64,000 bases of DNA from Adineta vaga. Lineage: Eukaryota; Rotifera. The stretch spans positions 2,480,001-2,544,000 of the forward strand of contig CP075495.1 of NCBI GenBank assembly GCA_021613535.1, in the 5' to 3' direction. Positions 12,541-23,088 of this stretch are shown piece by piece. Each line of letters starts with the position of its first letter. Position 1 is the stretch's first letter. The notes below the pieces were generated by a model that had not been told where the DNA came from, did not search any database, and worked only from the letters and a program-made list of their open reading frames with translations. A program made the translations under genes and the position numbers.

Positions 12541-13582
12541 TATTCTGACTGAATCTAAAAGCAAAGTGTGAATAGTAAAATAGAAGAATTGCTTATGATG
12601 ATAGAAGTTAATGGAAACATAATAATAAGAAATCCATACGAATGAAACTGTTTTTACACGCATACACTCTCATTAAACATGTCCTATTAGTATGTATATA
12701 TATATAAACTCGACTTCACTTCTGTTTCGTTTGTTGCCAACGGATGTCGACAACAGACAGTAAGCACCTTGACGTCCGTGACAACAATTGATTAATGGAA
12801 AAACTTTTTTACTCATATTTTTTCTTCTTCTTCTTCTTCTTCTCTTCACATCTAATATCGAAGGAAGAGAGAGAGAGAGAAGACAGAGAAAGAAAAAAAA
12901 GAACAAAATTTTCAAATCAATCAATAAAATATACGTATACATCAGTAGTGCTCCATTACTTCAAATTCATATGGCTTCTTGACTATTGACAAACTCTTTT
13001 TTTCCAGAAACTCAATGAATTAATTGTGTGGTTTATTGCTACTTTATGTTTATTTGACGGTGTAAAAAGAGAGAGAGAGAGAGAAATAAGAAAAAAATTT
13101 TTTGCTATTATTGTTGTTACGGTCGTTAGGTTTTCAATGTTCTTTTTCTTTCTTAACATTTCTTTCTATCCGTATAAAAATACTGTAATATTTGTATAAT
13201 GATCGACGTCAAAAAAGTAGAGTGACTCTATATGCAAATAAAAATATTCAAAAACTTTCAGTAGGTTTTTGTATTCTTAAAATGAAAAGATCCTATGTAT
13301 GCTCATGAATATTGAAGATTATTCAATTTGTTATTTTAATAATGAAGGACATAACCTTGTCGAAAAGATTTCGACAGTATTTATTCTCGTATGACCTTCA
13401 CTATGAAAGGCTTTTCGCTGAATAATTGAAAATCATGTCATGTTCTTAAACATTAATCTTTTCTTTCTTTTTCATTTTTCATATCGTATTCAATATACAT
13501 CGAGATAAAATTTCACTCGAAAACGTTTTTATTTTATTTATTAAAGTCAATTGATTAGAAAGAAATCAAATGTTATGTTTTT
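12541..13582. other. Intergenic region with simple repeats, upstream of the ODF3-like gene
   Basis: Contains a TTC run (12820-12842), a GA run near 12865-12880 and another near 13070-13084. No gene is supported; open frames here are poly-Phe or poly-Leu readings of the TTC run. One loose RFX-like site, GTCCGTGACAAC (12774-12785), was seen but is weak. Confidence 0.5.
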
Positions 13583-16286
13583 TTAACTGTTTCTTGATTT
13601 TTCATTTGCCAATGCTAATCGTCGAATATATGAAATGCAAATTGCTGCATTTTCTTGAAGAATTTCATCTTTTGAACCAACCATTTCCACTAATAACTAA
13701 ATAAAAAATGATTTTAATCATTGATTTTCATCCAGATATAAAGAAAAAAACATACGCGAACAACACCGGCTTCATGCATTGTAACACAATTCATTGGATT
13801 TTTGGATAATTGATGTAATGCTTTGGCTGTTGATCGATGAACATTTGGATCAGATGATTTTAAATATTTTACAAGTGGTCCAACAGCTTCGTTATCACCG
13901 AAAGTTTGACGATTATTTCCCCATTTACAACATTCTGCTATCGCTTCTGCAAGATAACGACGAAGAATATCTTCATGCTATTTGAAAAAAAAACAATCTA
14001 TAGATTTGAGAACAATCGAAACGAATTGTTCATACTCGTGTCACTAAATTTGAAAGAAGTTTAACAACACCATGATCTGTTATTACAGCGAGATTTTCTT
14101 CATCTTTAGCAATTTCAGCAATTGCTGCACAGATACTTGCAAGTACTTCGACATCTTTCGATTTTAGTAAAGAAACAATTAATTCAAGACCACCAACAAA
14201 ACTTCGAACCATTTCACCAGAATCTTTGATATTTTTTACACAGGGTGATATTGCCCAAGAAGCTGCAGCTTGTACTCGAGGATTTTGATTTTTCAATAAT
14301 GACCATAATAATCGAACGCCATCCAAACGATCAATCATTCTAAATATCAATAAACTCAAATATATACAAATCATTGATTTCCATAATTCAATCCTTACGC
14401 AATACTTTCCGGCTCTTCACTACATTGCCGTAATGCATGACATGTATTGACTAATAAACCTTGATTTGTTCCTGTTAATAAATTAACTAGAAATGAGATA
14501 CCATTTGCTTTACGAATTAATGTTCGATTGTCTGCTTCTTTGGCGCATTCAGCTATAGCTCCAACAACATTCACTAAAACTTCTTCAGGTTGATTATTTA
14601 ACATTTGAACTAGAATATCAAGTGTTCGAAATTCTTGAAATTGAGCAATGTTCTAATACATAAACAAGTTAAGAAATAAATTCAATGATAATAAAAAACG
14701 CACTTCACGAGAAATGGCACATTTCCATATGGCACCTGTTGCTGCTGCTAATAATGGTTTATTATCCGTTTGTTGTAAAAGATCATGTAAAAGACGAAGA
14801 CCCATATGTTTTCGTACCAGATCACGTATTTCTTTATCTTCCGCACACTAGAAGCAATACTCATATTTGATCACATAGAGAACATTTTTTCGATCTTATT
14901 TTACTTTAAAAATAGCACTCGCACAATGTTTTTGTAATTCAGCATTGCTACTTAACAAATTTTTCACTAAATCAGGAATCATTCCTCGAATCGCCGTTCG
15001 ATAAGTAGACTAGAAACAAAAAGAATGATCTCCTAAATTTCTTTTCGTTTGTAAACTTTACATCAACAGCACATTCTTCAATAATACCACCAACGGGTAT
15101 GAGCATATTTTCATTTGAACTTTTAAGTAATTTCGCCAAAAGAGGTATGACACCGGCACGTTCCATTGCATGTTTATTTCGATCCGATCGACTTAAACTC
15201 CAAAGTGCTAATGCACCAGCACGAGCCACTTCAATATTCTTCACAGTATCGTTATGCGAACTATGATTCATTGATCCATGCGTATTTGGAGAAGCAGTTT
15301 CCAGAAGAGCTACCTGAATATAAATTGAACTGATTATTATTACTTATCTTTAAAATGAGAAACTTACTAATCGTTTGATGCCTCCATTTTGTCGAACGAC
15401 TTTTCGTGCACGTTTGAATTTAGCCACATGAGCTAAAATAAGTGAAATTCAAATAAATTTTTCTATTGAATATTATTCTTACCAATTGTTTCAGCCGCAA
15501 GACATTTTAAGTCTTTTTCTGGTTCATCAAGTAATGTAATCATCGTTTGTAATCCACCAAGATCTGCAATATTTCGACGAATAGTCGAATTTTTACAAAT
15601 TTCTTTCAGAATATGTAATGAGCCAATCTAAAAGACAAATTTTTCTTCTTAATTTATATGACAAAAATCTTAAACAGATTTTTCAATGTTATTTACCTTA
15701 CAATCAAGATTATCTGTTTCAAGTAAGTTCACTAACACTTCCAATCCGCCTGCATCACGAATAGCTAATTGACATATATCCATCGATAAATTAAAATCTC
15801 GAATAGATGATAATGCAATAACAGTTGCCGTTGGATTTCCACCTTTAAGATATTTTACTAATCGTTGAATTTGCCAATATTCCGATGGTAAATCCGTTTG
15901 ATCTTGTCGTGTACGATCTAATAATTGATCATCTTGTTCATCATCATCTTCACTTGAGTCACCGGAATCATTATTTCCGTGTATACCACGTCGACTACGA
16001 TCCGTATAAGTTCCAATTCGAGTCGTTCCATGCCGTTCCGAAAGACCCGCTTTTGATATCGTTGTATTTTCTTTTCGTAATCTACTTCGACTAGTTGAAA
16101 AGGATTCAAGGTCAAAAAATATACAAATCAAACAAAGATCTTACTCAGTTACTAATGTATCCCAATCTCGTGATGATAGTAATAATTTCGATCGATTTTT
16201 ATTATTATCTATTGAAAAACATCTTGTATTACCAAACAAAAACACTAGAAAATCAATCTTTTACCTGCGGTTGTTATTGATGACAT
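13583..16286 (-). CDS. ODAD2: Outer dynein arm docking complex subunit 2 (armadillo repeat protein ARMC4)
   Basis: Anchors outer dynein arms to ciliary doublet microtubules. Start MSSITTA at 16286; stop at 13583-13585 after EKSRNS. About ten exons are separated by 50-60 nt introns. A short charged N-terminus with an acidic patch ([13 protein letters not shown]) leads into [19 protein letters not shown] and [17 protein letters not shown], then a continuous row of ARM repeats. Diagnostic blocks are [77 protein letters not shown] and [18 protein letters not shown]. The C-terminus [19 protein letters not shown] matches the family end. The N-terminal half is shorter than in vertebrate ARMC4, so an upstream exon may be missed or the protein is naturally short. 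It diverges from the CCDC92-like gene, with two RFX-like sites between them. Confidence 0.95.
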
Positions 16287-16375
16287 ATTTTCTTTCTTTT
16301 CTGTTGATTTTGTCTTGTAAATTACTTGTTGTTATAAAGACAAACGAACACCATCAATTCATTCCTACTTATAAT

Positions 16376-16388
16376 GTCACTAAGCAAC
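16376..16388. promoter_or_regulatory. RFX X-box-like site, proximal to ODAD2
   Basis: GTCACTAAGCAAC matches the RYYNYY-N-RRNRAC half-site pattern bound by RFX factors, with a one-base spacer. It lies 90 bp upstream of the ODAD2 start codon. Prediction only. Confidence 0.55.
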
Positions 16389-16553
16389 TTGACTTATTTG
16401 AAATCAAACAATGAAAGTGTTTATTATTACAAATTGAAAAGGAAAAGAATGTCAGAGTAGTTTACTAATTCTTTCACTTCCGTACACACTCGAAAAGAAA
16501 TATATTTTGTAGGTGATTCTTAGCAGTAATGCACTTTAGACAATTTCCGTTGT

Positions 16554-16566
16554 GTTGCTAAGCAAC
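16554..16566. promoter_or_regulatory. Perfect palindromic RFX X-box
   Basis: GTTGCTAAGCAAC is an exact inverted repeat (GTTGCT / AGCAAC, one-base spacer) and a textbook RFX binding sequence. It lies 268 bp upstream of ODAD2 and 541 bp upstream of the CCDC92-like gene. RFX factors control motile-cilium genes across animals. Confidence 0.7.
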
Positions 16567-17107
16567 AGACAGTAAGAGAAAAATAATGTAACTACTTGAA
16601 ATTCATAATCAAATGTTCTTTTTATTAAACAATAAACATGACGATTCATTGAAATATTTTCATATTCGAATAATCTCTTTTGTAACAGAAATCAAATTGC
16701 TTTGTAATGATTAAAATAATTGTTAATTGAAAGTTCTTTTGAATGGTTTGAAAGGAATAGATGGTTTTCACATTTGATCTATTTAAATATAGAAATGATC
16801 GAAGTATTGTTTGAGAAGTGTATCTTGTTAAATAATCGATTGAGTTCATGGACAAAAAACAAGGTCAACAAGTCAATTTTGATATGATTTCGAAATATAT
16901 ATAAAAGAAGTCTAAAATAAAACATTTCTATCGATCATATTCAAATTTTCATCTTGTCAGAATATAACTAAAACGTGATTTAATGCACATTGTTTCTTTT
17001 CACTATGTACCATTAAATAACAAAATATTCGTACAAACATTGCTGTCATTTTGTTAGTTTCTATTTTCTTATCATTAGTCGCTTTTCTATGTATTTTGTT
17101 GTCCATA

Positions 17108-18034
17108 ATGGCATCTTTATGTAAGTTTATATACAGCTGTTTTCTCTTGCAGATCTTTTTTCTCTATTGATGGAGACGAATAATCTAAATGAACGTCTTT
17201 TACGAGCAGAAAAATCCATTGAATTTCTTCAAAATGAACATGCATCGACATTAGCTGATCTTCATCAAGAACTAAATAAATGGCAACGAAAATATAATGG
17301 TTCGACATATGCAATTAGATTTAAAAATCATCTATTTCATAATATTTTGTTTTTAGATCTTACCTTTCAATTAACATTCAATAATAGAGTGATTGATTCG
17401 AATGACGATAGTAATAAGAATCTCGTCTGAAATGATATGTTTATGTTTTAATTTTATTATTCTAGTTAAACTTCAATCTACAGTTGAACAATTAGAAAAT
17501 GAATTATTACAAAATCAAATTCGAGTGAAACAATTAAATAAAATTTTAGAAGAAAAAGATAAACGTGTTAATGATTATAAAAATCGTCTACGAACTCAAG
17601 AACAAAAACAACGTTCATCATCAATTATTCGTTCGACTAATCAATTCATTCGTGAAAAACAACAACAAGATAATATATGTCATTGTCTTTGTCTTGGACA
17701 TATGATTCTACCCAATAAATACAAAACATTTAAAAATACAAATGAACAACGACATATTTCCACCTCACATATACGTTCATCATCTCTTACTGATCGAACT
17801 AATCAAGAACGAACAAAATCTCTATTCATTGGTCAACGTCCATCTCCATTGCGATCGATTGAGTCAAAAGAGAAACAATTATTAACCAAACGTCAACATT
17901 ATCAGAGTGGAACTATCGCGTTGAGTAAAGTTGTCGTGTCACGATCAACAATGAAATTCTCTACTGTTCTTCCACCTATTACAAATAAAAAAGTGCCACT
18001 CAAAGCAACAATACCTTGTGAAGGTGAAGCTTAA
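17108..18034 (+). CDS. CCDC92-family coiled-coil protein
   Basis: CCDC92 proteins localise to centrioles, centriolar satellites and cilia. Four exons close in frame: 17108-17120, 17153-17299, 17357-17410 and 17466-18034. The N-terminal coiled coil, NLNERLLRAEKSIEFLQNEH followed by ASTLADLHQEL and then DLTFQLT, aligns with the diagnostic CCDC92 N-terminal domain. A second coiled coil (QSTVEQLENELLQNQ onward) follows. The remainder is basic and Ser/Arg-rich, and near the C-terminus LPPITNKK resembles a short conserved motif of the family. A small Cys-rich patch (CHCLCLGH) interrupts it. Vertebrate CCDC92 is about 330 residues; this product is slightly shorter. Exon 3 was ended at 17410 because only that donor keeps frame with exon 4. 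Confidence 0.75.
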
Positions 18035-18286
18035 GTCAAGTTTAGTCGTTGATGTTGTTTTTTCTTTTTTTTGTCTTATGTATACAATATGAAATGAAAT
18101 CAACGATTAATTTTGATTGTTTTTTTGAATTCTAATCTGGAGAAATCAATAGAGAACATAGATTATCTATTAAAGTGGGTAATATTAAAAAAAGAAGACG
18201 AATCGAAGGCTGATTTTTATTGAACATGAGAAATATAATCTGAACAACTGTACGAACGAGTATTCAAGACGAGAAAAATCACAATT

Positions 18287-20062
18287 TTAAACTACATTGA
18301 AAATACATAGTACTGAATCTGTTTTCTTTTCCCAACAACCAAGAACAGATACATCACCTCGAACTCGTATTTTTTTCTTTACAATCTCATTTTTATATTC
18401 ATTCGCATCGAGTTCAATAGTTTCATCACCATTACAGATTTTTACCAGAAGTGCACCGGGCACCATCATTTGTATAAGTACGAAATCATTTCGTCGTAAT
18501 AAACGTTGAAATGGTTCAATAAGAATACATTGATGTTCTTCAAATGCTTGATGTAGCATTGGAAACGTAATCGATTGAATAAGATTTGGTACAGGTATAC
18601 GTATACATATCGCTGCTTGATATGTTGTTTCTTGTTTTGTTTTTGCATAGATAGTCAATTCATATAGACCGTCTTTTGTTGGTGGTGCAAGATAACAATT
18701 GTATAAATCATGTTGCATAATATCACGTTGACATAGTGTATGTAATCGTCTCGAACATTCCATCCCATCGATAACTAATTTCGCATATAAATGAGCAGGT
18801 TCTGGTGTTCGTATAGAAACTTTAAATAAATGTTGATCAGCCATTTTAGGTGTACCTAATTTTAATGATGTTGATTGATTAAAAGTTCTCAATGGTTGAT
18901 TAGATTTCATATGAGGTAGACTATGTATTGTATTGCTGGAAATCAATTGATTATTTAGTTGTACATGTTGAAAGGATCTGTCAACAATAGAATCATTCGA
19001 TATTGGTAAATGATGTTCTTTTTGATTGATGGATGTTATTTTTTGTTGACTGAGGACATCAACCATAGCTTCTCTAATGAGTTCTGCTGAAGATGATTGT
19101 TGTTGTTCAACAATATGAGTTAATACTTGTTTTTGTTCATTAAATAATCGATTTAATGTTGCATCATCATCATGCTTTTCTGCCTTGGTAATATCATTCA
19201 TTTTCTGAATAAGCGTAGTTTGTAATTCATTGATTGCATCGATTTCTGCTGATGTTGATTGTAGAATTTCTTCATTTTTTGATACGATTTTTTCGACTTC
19301 TTTTTCTATTGTTTGCATTAATGTCAATTGAAGTTCTTGTGTTGATATGGATGCATTATGTTGTGATTCTAACATATCAATCAATGTTTGTTTTAAAGTA
19401 TCAATAGATGAAGTTGTTGAACTAACAAATTGATCATAAGCTTTTGTTAAGAGATTATTTTGTTCTTCGAGTAAACGTATAATATCGTCTTTTTTATTCA
19501 CGTCCTTTGTTACTTCTATCAATTCTTGTCGTTCTTTTTTAATTGATCGAATTAATACTTTCTTTTTATTATTTATTTCTTTACGAAATGATGCTATGAG
19601 CATTTGTCGTTCAGTTCGCAATGCTTTGTCCAATGTTTCTTTCATAACTGTCACATCAATTCCGATCGGTTTAGGTGATTCTGTTCGTGCACGAGGATGT
19701 AAACTTTTTGTCTTCTCTGATTCATTCGAAGCAATCGTTCGAGTATCAATTGGTACTGTTTTTGTATGATGAGCTGTCAATGGACGACGTTTAGGTAAAG
19801 CAGTTTGTTCAGTTGCTCGAGTAGGACGTTTGAGTAATGTAGATTTTCCGAATATATCATTTGTTGATTCATGTTCACCATTAGCACAATTGAATATATA
19901 ATATGTATTTTTATATGTTGGACGATCTTTTCGAACACCAAGAACATGATATGTTGATGGACCAACTTTAAATGTATGAGTAATATCGAAAAATCCATTA
20001 TCTTGTGTCATAACATTACAATTATTTGTCTGCATATCTATTGATGGGATTATAGAACTCAA
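18287..20062 (-). CDS. Intronless coiled-coil protein with C-terminal KY-type Ig-like domains
   Basis: One uninterrupted frame of 591 residues starting MSSIIPSIDMQ. Residues 1 to about 150 are basic and Ser/Thr-rich. Residues about 150-350 form long charged coiled coils (KETLDKALRTERQMLIASFR, EQNNLLTKAYDQF and others). Residues about 415-591 look like the paired beta-sandwich domains that follow the transglutaminase core in kyphoscoliosis (KY) peptidases: HLYAKLVIDGMECSRR, DGLYELTIYAK and FVLIQMMVPGALLVKI. No transglutaminase-type Cys-His-Asp core is present, so it should not be a peptidase. The gene runs tail-to-tail with the CCDC92-like gene (252 bp between stops), and two RFX-like sites lie upstream, hinting at a ciliary role. 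Specific function unknown; domain call made by eye. Confidence 0.7.
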   Translation of the reverse strand: MSSIIPSIDMQTNNCNVMTQDNGFFDITHTFKVGPSTYHVLGVRKDRPTYKNTYYIFNCANGEHESTNDIFGKSTLLKRPTRATEQTALPKRRPLTAHHTKTVPIDTRTIASNESEKTKSLHPRARTESPKPIGIDVTVMKETLDKALRTERQMLIASFRKEINNKKKVLIRSIKKERQELIEVTKDVNKKDDIIRLLEEQNNLLTKAYDQFVSSTTSSIDTLKQTLIDMLESQHNASISTQELQLTLMQTIEKEVEKIVSKNEEILQSTSAEIDAINELQTTLIQKMNDITKAEKHDDDATLNRLFNEQKQVLTHIVEQQQSSSAELIREAMVDVLSQQKITSINQKEHHLPISNDSIVDRSFQHVQLNNQLISSNTIHSLPHMKSNQPLRTFNQSTSLKLGTPKMADQHLFKVSIRTPEPAHLYAKLVIDGMECSRRLHTLCQRDIMQHDLYNCYLAPPTKDGLYELTIYAKTKQETTYQAAICIRIPVPNLIQSITFPMLHQAFEEHQCILIEPFQRLLRRNDFVLIQMMVPGALLVKICNGDETIELDANEYKNEIVKKKIRVRGDVSVLGCWEKKTDSVLCIFNVV

Positions 20063-20173
20063 CGAGTAATCTTATAAGATGATCTTCTTCGCTTTTGTTT
20101 TGTCTAAAAAAAGAAAACGTTGCTCTTTTATTAATTTTGTGATGTAAAATAATGATAGAAATAATAACATGAC

Positions 20174-20186
20174 ATCTCCTAGTAAC
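20174..20186. promoter_or_regulatory. RFX X-box-like site upstream of the KY-domain coiled-coil gene
   Basis: ATCTCCTAGTAAC fits the degenerate RFX pattern with a one-base spacer, 112 bp upstream of the start codon at 20062. Degenerate matches of this quality occur by chance at an appreciable rate in 64 kb, so this is suggestive only. Confidence 0.35.
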
Positions 20187-20797
20187 TACAAAACAGACTT
20201 TCATCTATGACGAGTAGGGAAAAAAATGACATGTTATCGTTAAGAAACCTTCTCTTTCTTTTCTATTAAGCAAATGAAAAATGAAGAGAAGAAAGGTGTT
20301 GGAGATCTTATTACAACACATCTCACCAAATTTTCGAATAATTCAATGGAAATAAATAGGGTTTGAATATAAATATAAATTACAAAAAGAATCTTCTATT
20401 CTTGTATTCATGTTGGCTAAACTAATTTGAATCTTTGTAAAATCTGGATAAAAGATGTCATTGATTATACTATCAACTTTCTTGAATGTGACTTTTCCAA
20501 CGTCGATAACAGAATGAGACCATTTTATGAATGTATTCAAGGAATAAGTAAGTCATCGTCATCTGTCTACGTTGTCAAAAAATTCTTGAAAGTAAAAGAC
20601 GAGACGGAAGAAAATCATTGCCATACTATATAAGATACAAAGAAAAAGAGAAAAAGAAGAAAGACAAATCTCAACGTAGAATAAATAGAAAACATACGCT
20701 ACTATGTAAAAGAAAATGTAAGGAAGCAACGAGGACAAGTGCTAACATACATCATTTTGTTGAATTTATTAAAACAAACCATCTGTCTCTTCAACAC

Positions 20798-20810
20798 ACT
20801 CCCTAGCAAC
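20798..20810. promoter_or_regulatory. RFX X-box-like site (CCCTAGCAAC core)
   Basis: ACTCCCTAGCAAC carries the CCTAGCAAC core typical of RFX sites, about 740 bp upstream of the KY-domain coiled-coil gene. No nearer gene start is seen. Prediction only. Confidence 0.35.
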
Positions 20811-21560
20811 AAAAGATTTGCTTTAGTCATTGTCAACAGAATCTATTGAATTGACTTTATTTATGAATATTGACTAGATCAATTTTAACTTAATATTGAC
20901 TTATTTCATACAAATAGAAATTAATTATTCATCATTTGTAAAAAAAAAAAGAAAGGAAAAACATTTTATTTATTTCGATTTAAAGGTAAATGACCTAACG
21001 AAAATATTTGATCATGGCAATACTAATCATATAAAACGAATAATATTGATTTACGATAATATCATATATATATATATTTACTTCTTACACAGCATTTAAC
21101 TTCTTTTATTTTCAAATCTATCAATACATTGAAACTATTTCCTCTTCATTGATTATTCAATATATATATATATACACATCAAGAATCTATCACATACTTG
21201 AAATGTATTCATGTAACGATAGAATTTGTTTCTTATACTATATTACATCAATAGATCATTAGAAAGCAATGATACAATACATAATGTGTAATCTTTGAGG
21301 TTACAGAACATATCAGTAGATATTCTATATCGAAAGTTTCATCTTTCTCAATGAAGAGCACTTAATATTTGATATTCTACAACTTAAATCTGACATTAAC
21401 ATATCTAACAGCACCTGTTTGATTATAAAACAATGTGATAGATCACATGTTCGACATTCGAATAATAATAAAAAAGAATTCGAATTTCGTTGAGGAAAAA
21501 AAAAAGATTGTTTCTTTGTATGACATACAAAAAAAAGAAAGAAAAAGGAAAAAGAGATGA

Positions 21561-22182
21561 TCACTCTCGATTACATTCATGAAGATCGATAAGTATAACA
21601 ATAGCGAGATAACCAATTTGTTTTTCTTTATCATTAATTGTCACATGATAAGTTTTATTTGATCGTGAAAATGAATCAATTACTTGAAATAATGTTTCTG
21701 GACATTGTAATGTGGAATATTCGTTTGTATTTGAAGGATTATTTGATTCTATCGTATCGATAATTGCAAGACGACGATCTTTTAAATCACAACTTCGAAC
21801 TTTATATAATTTTCTTCCAATAATAATGGTATAAAGATAATTATTATAACTACAAAGTTCATATGATAATTGACCGAAAAGAGTTTTCTCATCGGTTTCA
21901 TTATTTTTCATATAGATTAAATAAGTTTTCGAATTTGTTGGATCGAATTCTACAGAATAGGATTCGGATGAAAAACGTTTTGATAATGGTTTGGATATTT
22001 TGACCCTAAGATAAAGAGTAATAATGATGTTATATAGGTAAAAGTAAAGATAATAATTACTTGAATTGATCTTTATTATCTTTTGATGGTGAAGCTTTAA
22101 CTGTACAGATAGTTTTAGAATCACAAATGATCTCAAATTTTTCCTTATTTAGAGAAAATTGTCGTGATATTGTATATTTCAT
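21561..22182 (-). CDS. Small Tubby/LURP1-related (LOR-fold) protein
   Basis: Two exons, 22182 to about 22064 and 22005-21561, are joined as TTCAA/G so that the frame continues QFK-VKISKP. The N-terminus MKYTISRQFSLNKEKFEIIC is the usual opening strand pair of the LOR/Tubby-like beta-barrel (also found in phospholipid scramblases). The rest is a series of short beta strands (YSVEFDPTNSKTYLIYM, YLYTIIIGRKLYKVRSC) ending GYLAIVILIDLHECNRE. No calcium-binding or palmitoylation signature is evident. A longer open frame running through the intron exists but lacks this fold start, so the spliced model is preferred. Function not known; fold assigned by pattern only. Confidence 0.55.
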
Positions 22183-23088
22183 TTGTTAATAATGAAGCAG
22201 GTGATTGATGAGAAGAATTTTAAGTTCAAGACTGTTTTGATTGTTGCTTGTCTATTTTGCCAAGTCTATATATAAATGTGTGTGTTTCTTTCGTCCTGTC
22301 TCAGGTCCTCCGCTTATAAAATATTTTTGTTATTATGATGAAGGATGAGGCCGAGAAATAGAGAGAGAGAGAGAACGATTCGTGTTGTTCTGCATTAACG
22401 TTAAGTAACGGCAAATATTGCTGATAGAAATAACGTTCTTTTTTCATTCGTCGATGTATATATTTTTCCTCCTATTCTTTCTCTCTCGTGCTCCGTCTTT
22501 TTCCTCTAGTTCTTTTTTTTTGTCAGTAGTTGAGGAAAACAGTAGCTTTTCTTAAACCTAACATAACAATACGCTCACATTTTCTTTTGCGTCAAAAAAG
22601 AGACGAATATTATCGTTTATATAAATTAGTATTCGAATAATAGTAAAGTAAATGTTGACACTCTTACTAGAGCTTCTCATACTCATCATTATTAACAAAT
22701 ACGACATATATAACAAATTTCGTTTTCGCCTAATGGTTTATATTGCCTAATCAAAACTAAATGACGTTATTTGTTTAACATGCATTTACAAGGTTATTCG
22801 AGGTTGATACTGTCTATTTCGTGTGTGTGTGTGTATGTTTCTTTCATTTAGAAGAAAATTACAAGATAAAACTTATGTAAAATACAGATAAAAACAATCG
22901 TATATCGGCTGAGTTAAATAATATGATTTATTCATAAAATCGATCCTAGAAGAAGAAGAAAACGATAAATATCTTTATCCTGTAGATTTATGATTGAAAG
23001 CTTAATCTGTTCTTACCTGGTTTATCATGAGAGTTTAGTTTTTCTATAAGAAATATGTTTGTTGATAATGAATGTGATGAATTTCTTT
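22183..23088. other. Intergenic region upstream of LOR-fold gene, downstream of ARFGAP
   Basis: No gene recognised. Contains a GA run (22359-22374), a GT run near 22821-22834 and poly-pyrimidine tracts. A final short exon of the ARFGAP gene could lie between 23000 and 23088 if the CAG/GTATGA site at about 23094 is used as a donor. Confidence 0.45.

Larger units (their letters stand above)
16287..17107. other. Bidirectional promoter region between ODAD2 and the CCDC92-like gene
   Basis: No coding sequence. It contains two RFX X-box-like palindromes (16376-16388 and 16554-16566), listed separately, consistent with coordinated ciliary expression of the two divergent genes. The remainder is AT-rich with nothing recognised. 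Confidence 0.6.
20063..21560. other. Intergenic region, KY-domain gene to LOR-fold gene
   Basis: No gene is supported; open frames are short and low-complexity. It contains two RFX-like sites (20174-20186 and 20798-20810) and TA runs near 21064-21077 and 21160-21173. AT content rises towards 21000-21300. Confidence 0.5.

Noticed and set aside
12774-12785. X-box upstream of the ODF3-like gene
   Set aside because: GTCCGTGACAAC has a mismatch in the 5' half and no spacer; the degenerate pattern matches by chance too often to claim.
12788-12989. Short frames with poly-Phe or poly-Leu
   Set aside because: They translate a TTC repeat and GA run in intergenic DNA.
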